Assembly: GCA_025353985.1 (NCBI GenBank)
Contig: JANXNT010001308.1
Location: 1 to 7,474, forward strand
Length of the DNA: 7,474 bases
Direction: 5' to 3'
Source of the DNA: Limnoglobus sp.
GTDB lineage: Bacteria > Planctomycetota > Planctomycetia > Gemmatales > Gemmataceae
The translations under genes were made by a program, and so were the position numbers. A model generated the notes under the pieces. It worked only from the letters and a program-made list of their open reading frames with translations, searched no databases and was not told the DNA's origin. This document shows positions 5,963-7,474 of this stretch, piece by piece (position 1 is the stretch's first letter; every line of letters starts with the position of its first letter).

Positions 5963-7345
5963 ATGCCGCCAATCGTTCTCATCAATGCCGTGGGCCTGAC
6001 GCCCCGATTACTGCCCCATGCCCCGCGATTATCGGCACTCGCCAAACGCGGTTGGCTCGCGGATATGCCGGAGGCGTTGCCGGCCGTTACCTGCACCGCG
6101 CAAGCGACGATCCTAACGGGGCAACCGGTCTCGCAGCACGGCATCGTCGCGAACGGCTGGCTGTTCCGCGACACGAAAGAAGTCCGCTTCTGGCAGCAAT
6201 CGAACGCGCTCATTCAAGCCGAACCGATCTACACGACCGCGAAGAAACGTGCAACGGCGCGCGGTAAAGCGTTCACGTGCGCGAAGCTGTTCTGGTGGTT
6301 CAATCAGGGTGCCGATGTCGCGTATTCGATCACGCCGAAGCCGTGGTATGGCGTCGATGGCAACAAGGCATTCGATGTCACCGGTTCGCCGCCGGAATAT
6401 TTGGAAAGCCTGAAAAAGCAGCTCGGATCGTTCCCGTTCCCGTCGTTCTGGGGGCCGATGGCGGGGTTGCCGAGCACGAGTTGGATCGCGAACAGTGCGG
6501 CAAAAATGCTGTCGGATTTTCAGCCGAACCTGACGCTCGTGTACCTACCGCATCTCGATTACGAACCGCAGCGCCGCGGGCCGAGCAGCTGCGACATGGC
6601 GAAATTGACGCGCGAACTCGATGATGCCTGCGCGCCGTTACTCGATGCCGCGAACGCGATTGGTGCCGAGGTTTGGGTCGTCAGCGAGTACGGCCATTGC
6701 GATGTCGATACGCCGGTGTACCTCAATCGCGTGCTGCGGCAAAGTGGCTTACTTACGGTGCGAATGGGGCCGTTCGGCGAGCAACTCGACCTGTTCGATA
6801 GCCGTTCGTTTGCGGTCTGCGATCATCAGTTGGCACACGTCTACGTGAAGTATGCCGCAGATATTGAGCGCGTTCGCGAACAGCTAATTGCAACGGCGGG
6901 TGTTGCGGAAGTGCTTTGCGGCGAAGCCCGTGCGAAGTACCAACTCGAACACGACCGCAGCGGCGAGATCATCGTGCTGTCGAAGCCGAACGCCTGGTTC
7001 GCGTACCCGTTCTGGCTCGATGATGCCGTGGCACCCGATTATGCGCGGGCGGTGGCGATCCACAACAAGCCCGGTTTCGACCCGTGCGAGTTGTTTTTCG
7101 ACCCGAAGTTCCGTTTACCGAAACTGCACGCGGGCCGGCGACTGATTCAAAAGAAGCTCGGTTTCCGCACGATATTCGACCTCGTGCCACTCGATGCGCG
7201 CATCGTAAAAGGCAGCCACGGCCTCGCCGCGAGCGATCCACTCGACCGCCCAATACTCATCGGTCAAGGCCACAACCCCGGCGGCAGCGTGCCGATGACA
7301 GCGGTGAAAGATCTGCTTCTGAACGCGCTCGAACTCGGCGTATGA
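5963..7345 (+). CDS. Type I phosphodiesterase/nucleotide pyrophosphatase-like protein (alkaline phosphatase superfamily), divergent active site
   Basis: This 460-residue protein has the overall layout of the NPP family: a first strand IVLINAVGLTPRLL (4-17), the nucleophile region PAVTCTAQATILTG (40-53) with T43 at the nucleophile position, and GIVANGWLFRD with N64. It continues with YLPHLDYEPQRRGP (194-207), VVSEYGH (239-245) and KGSHG with H418. Against classical NPPs, hand alignment keeps T43, N64, D199 and H418. It places V10, Q203, E242 and Y243 where metal ligands Asp, His, Asp and His normally stand, so metal binding or activity may differ. The 'vvGLTP', 'TCTAQATxLTG' and 'FWxQSNALxQ' features resemble, from memory, the EboF-like proteins of ebo gene clusters, but no other ebo gene is here. 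No signal peptide or membrane segment is seen. The start ATG lies 2 nt after the DUF1501 stop and lacks a Shine-Dalgarno site, so translation is probably coupled. Confidence 0.85.
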   Translation: MPPIVLINAVGLTPRLLPHAPRLSALAKRGWLADMPEALPAVTCTAQATILTGQPVSQHGIVANGWLFRDTKEVRFWQQSNALIQAEPIYTTAKKRATARGKAFTCAKLFWWFNQGADVAYSITPKPWYGVDGNKAFDVTGSPPEYLESLKKQLGSFPFPSFWGPMAGLPSTSWIANSAAKMLSDFQPNLTLVYLPHLDYEPQRRGPSSCDMAKLTRELDDACAPLLDAANAIGAEVWVVSEYGHCDVDTPVYLNRVLRQSGLLTVRMGPFGEQLDLFDSRSFAVCDHQLAHVYVKYAADIERVREQLIATAGVAEVLCGEARAKYQLEHDRSGEIIVLSKPNAWFAYPFWLDDAVAPDYARAVAIHNKPGFDPCELFFDPKFRLPKLHAGRRLIQKKLGFRTIFDLVPLDARIVKGSHGLAASDPLDRPILIGQGHNPGGSVPMTAVKDLLLNALELGV

Positions 7346-7351
7346 CAGCGA

Positions 7352-7474
7352 TTACTTCCGCGCAACCAGCTTTCGGAACGCTTCGCAAATGATCGGGGCG
7401 GCTTCGGGGCCGATGCTGTTGATCTCGCCGTATTGCGATTTCTTCAGGCCGTAGCAGTACGGGGCTTTCTCGTC
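7352..7474 (-). CDS. C-terminal end of an unrecognised protein (partial at 5' end)
   Basis: The minus strand is open from the window edge to a TAA at 7352-7354, encoding 40 residues. They begin DEKAPYCYGLKKSQYG and end CEAFRKLVARK. The codon use is GC-rich in the third position like the neighbouring genes, and the tail is helix-like (AAPIICEAFRKLVA), so it is probably the genuine end of a gene. It converges on the phosphodiesterase gene with only 6 nt between the two stop codons. No family is recognised from this fragment. Confidence 0.6.
   Translation of the reverse strand, partial: DEKAPYCYGLKKSQYGEINSIGPEAAPIICEAFRKLVARK

Overview
This window looks like chromosomal DNA of a planctomycete, probably from the Gemmataceae. 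The evidence is indirect: a Tat-exported DUF1501 protein, a fragment carrying the N-terminal 'LSVERLExRDV' signature of planctomycete surface proteins, patchy use of Shine-Dalgarno sites, and GC-rich codon use. No rRNA, tRNA, CRISPR array, transposase or phage gene is visible.

Region 1 (1-2613, + strand) is a tightly packed three-gene operon. It holds the C-terminal part of a Gfo/Idh/MocA-family NAD(P)-dependent oxidoreductase (cut by the window edge), an AspA/AstE-type zinc deacylase/desuccinylase, and a threonine-synthase-like PLP enzyme with an N-terminal zinc ribbon. The first two genes overlap by 13 bp and the next two by an ATGA junction, so translational coupling is likely. The PLP gene is split by an apparent single-base loss in a C run near 2145-2148; its catalytic lysine lies before the break and its phosphate-binding loop after it. 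The set suggests metabolism of an N-acylated amino acid or a similar compound, but the substrate cannot be read from the sequence.

Region 2 (2614-2833) is a short convergent intergenic stretch. It holds a perfect 16-bp palindrome that looks like a TetR-type operator, followed by a small ORF that starts like a planctomycete surface protein but ends after about 40 codons, probably the stump of a lost gene.

Region 3 (2834-4300, - strand) is a complete selO (ydiU), encoding a pseudokinase-fold protein AMPylase. The catalytic Asp and the redox pair of cysteines (C273 and the C-terminal C486) are present.

Region 4 (4301-7345) begins with a divergent control region of about 230 bp. It is followed on the + strand by a DUF1501 protein and, 2 nt later, a type I phosphodiesterase/nucleotide pyrophosphatase-like protein. 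Both belong to the alkaline phosphatase superfamily, one predicted to be exported and the other apparently cytoplasmic. The second has lost several canonical metal ligands by hand alignment. The DUF1501 gene lacks the DUF1549/DUF1553 partner usual in planctomycetes, at least within the window.

Region 5 (7352-7474, - strand) is the last 40 codons of an unrecognised gene that converges on the phosphodiesterase gene with a 6-nt gap.
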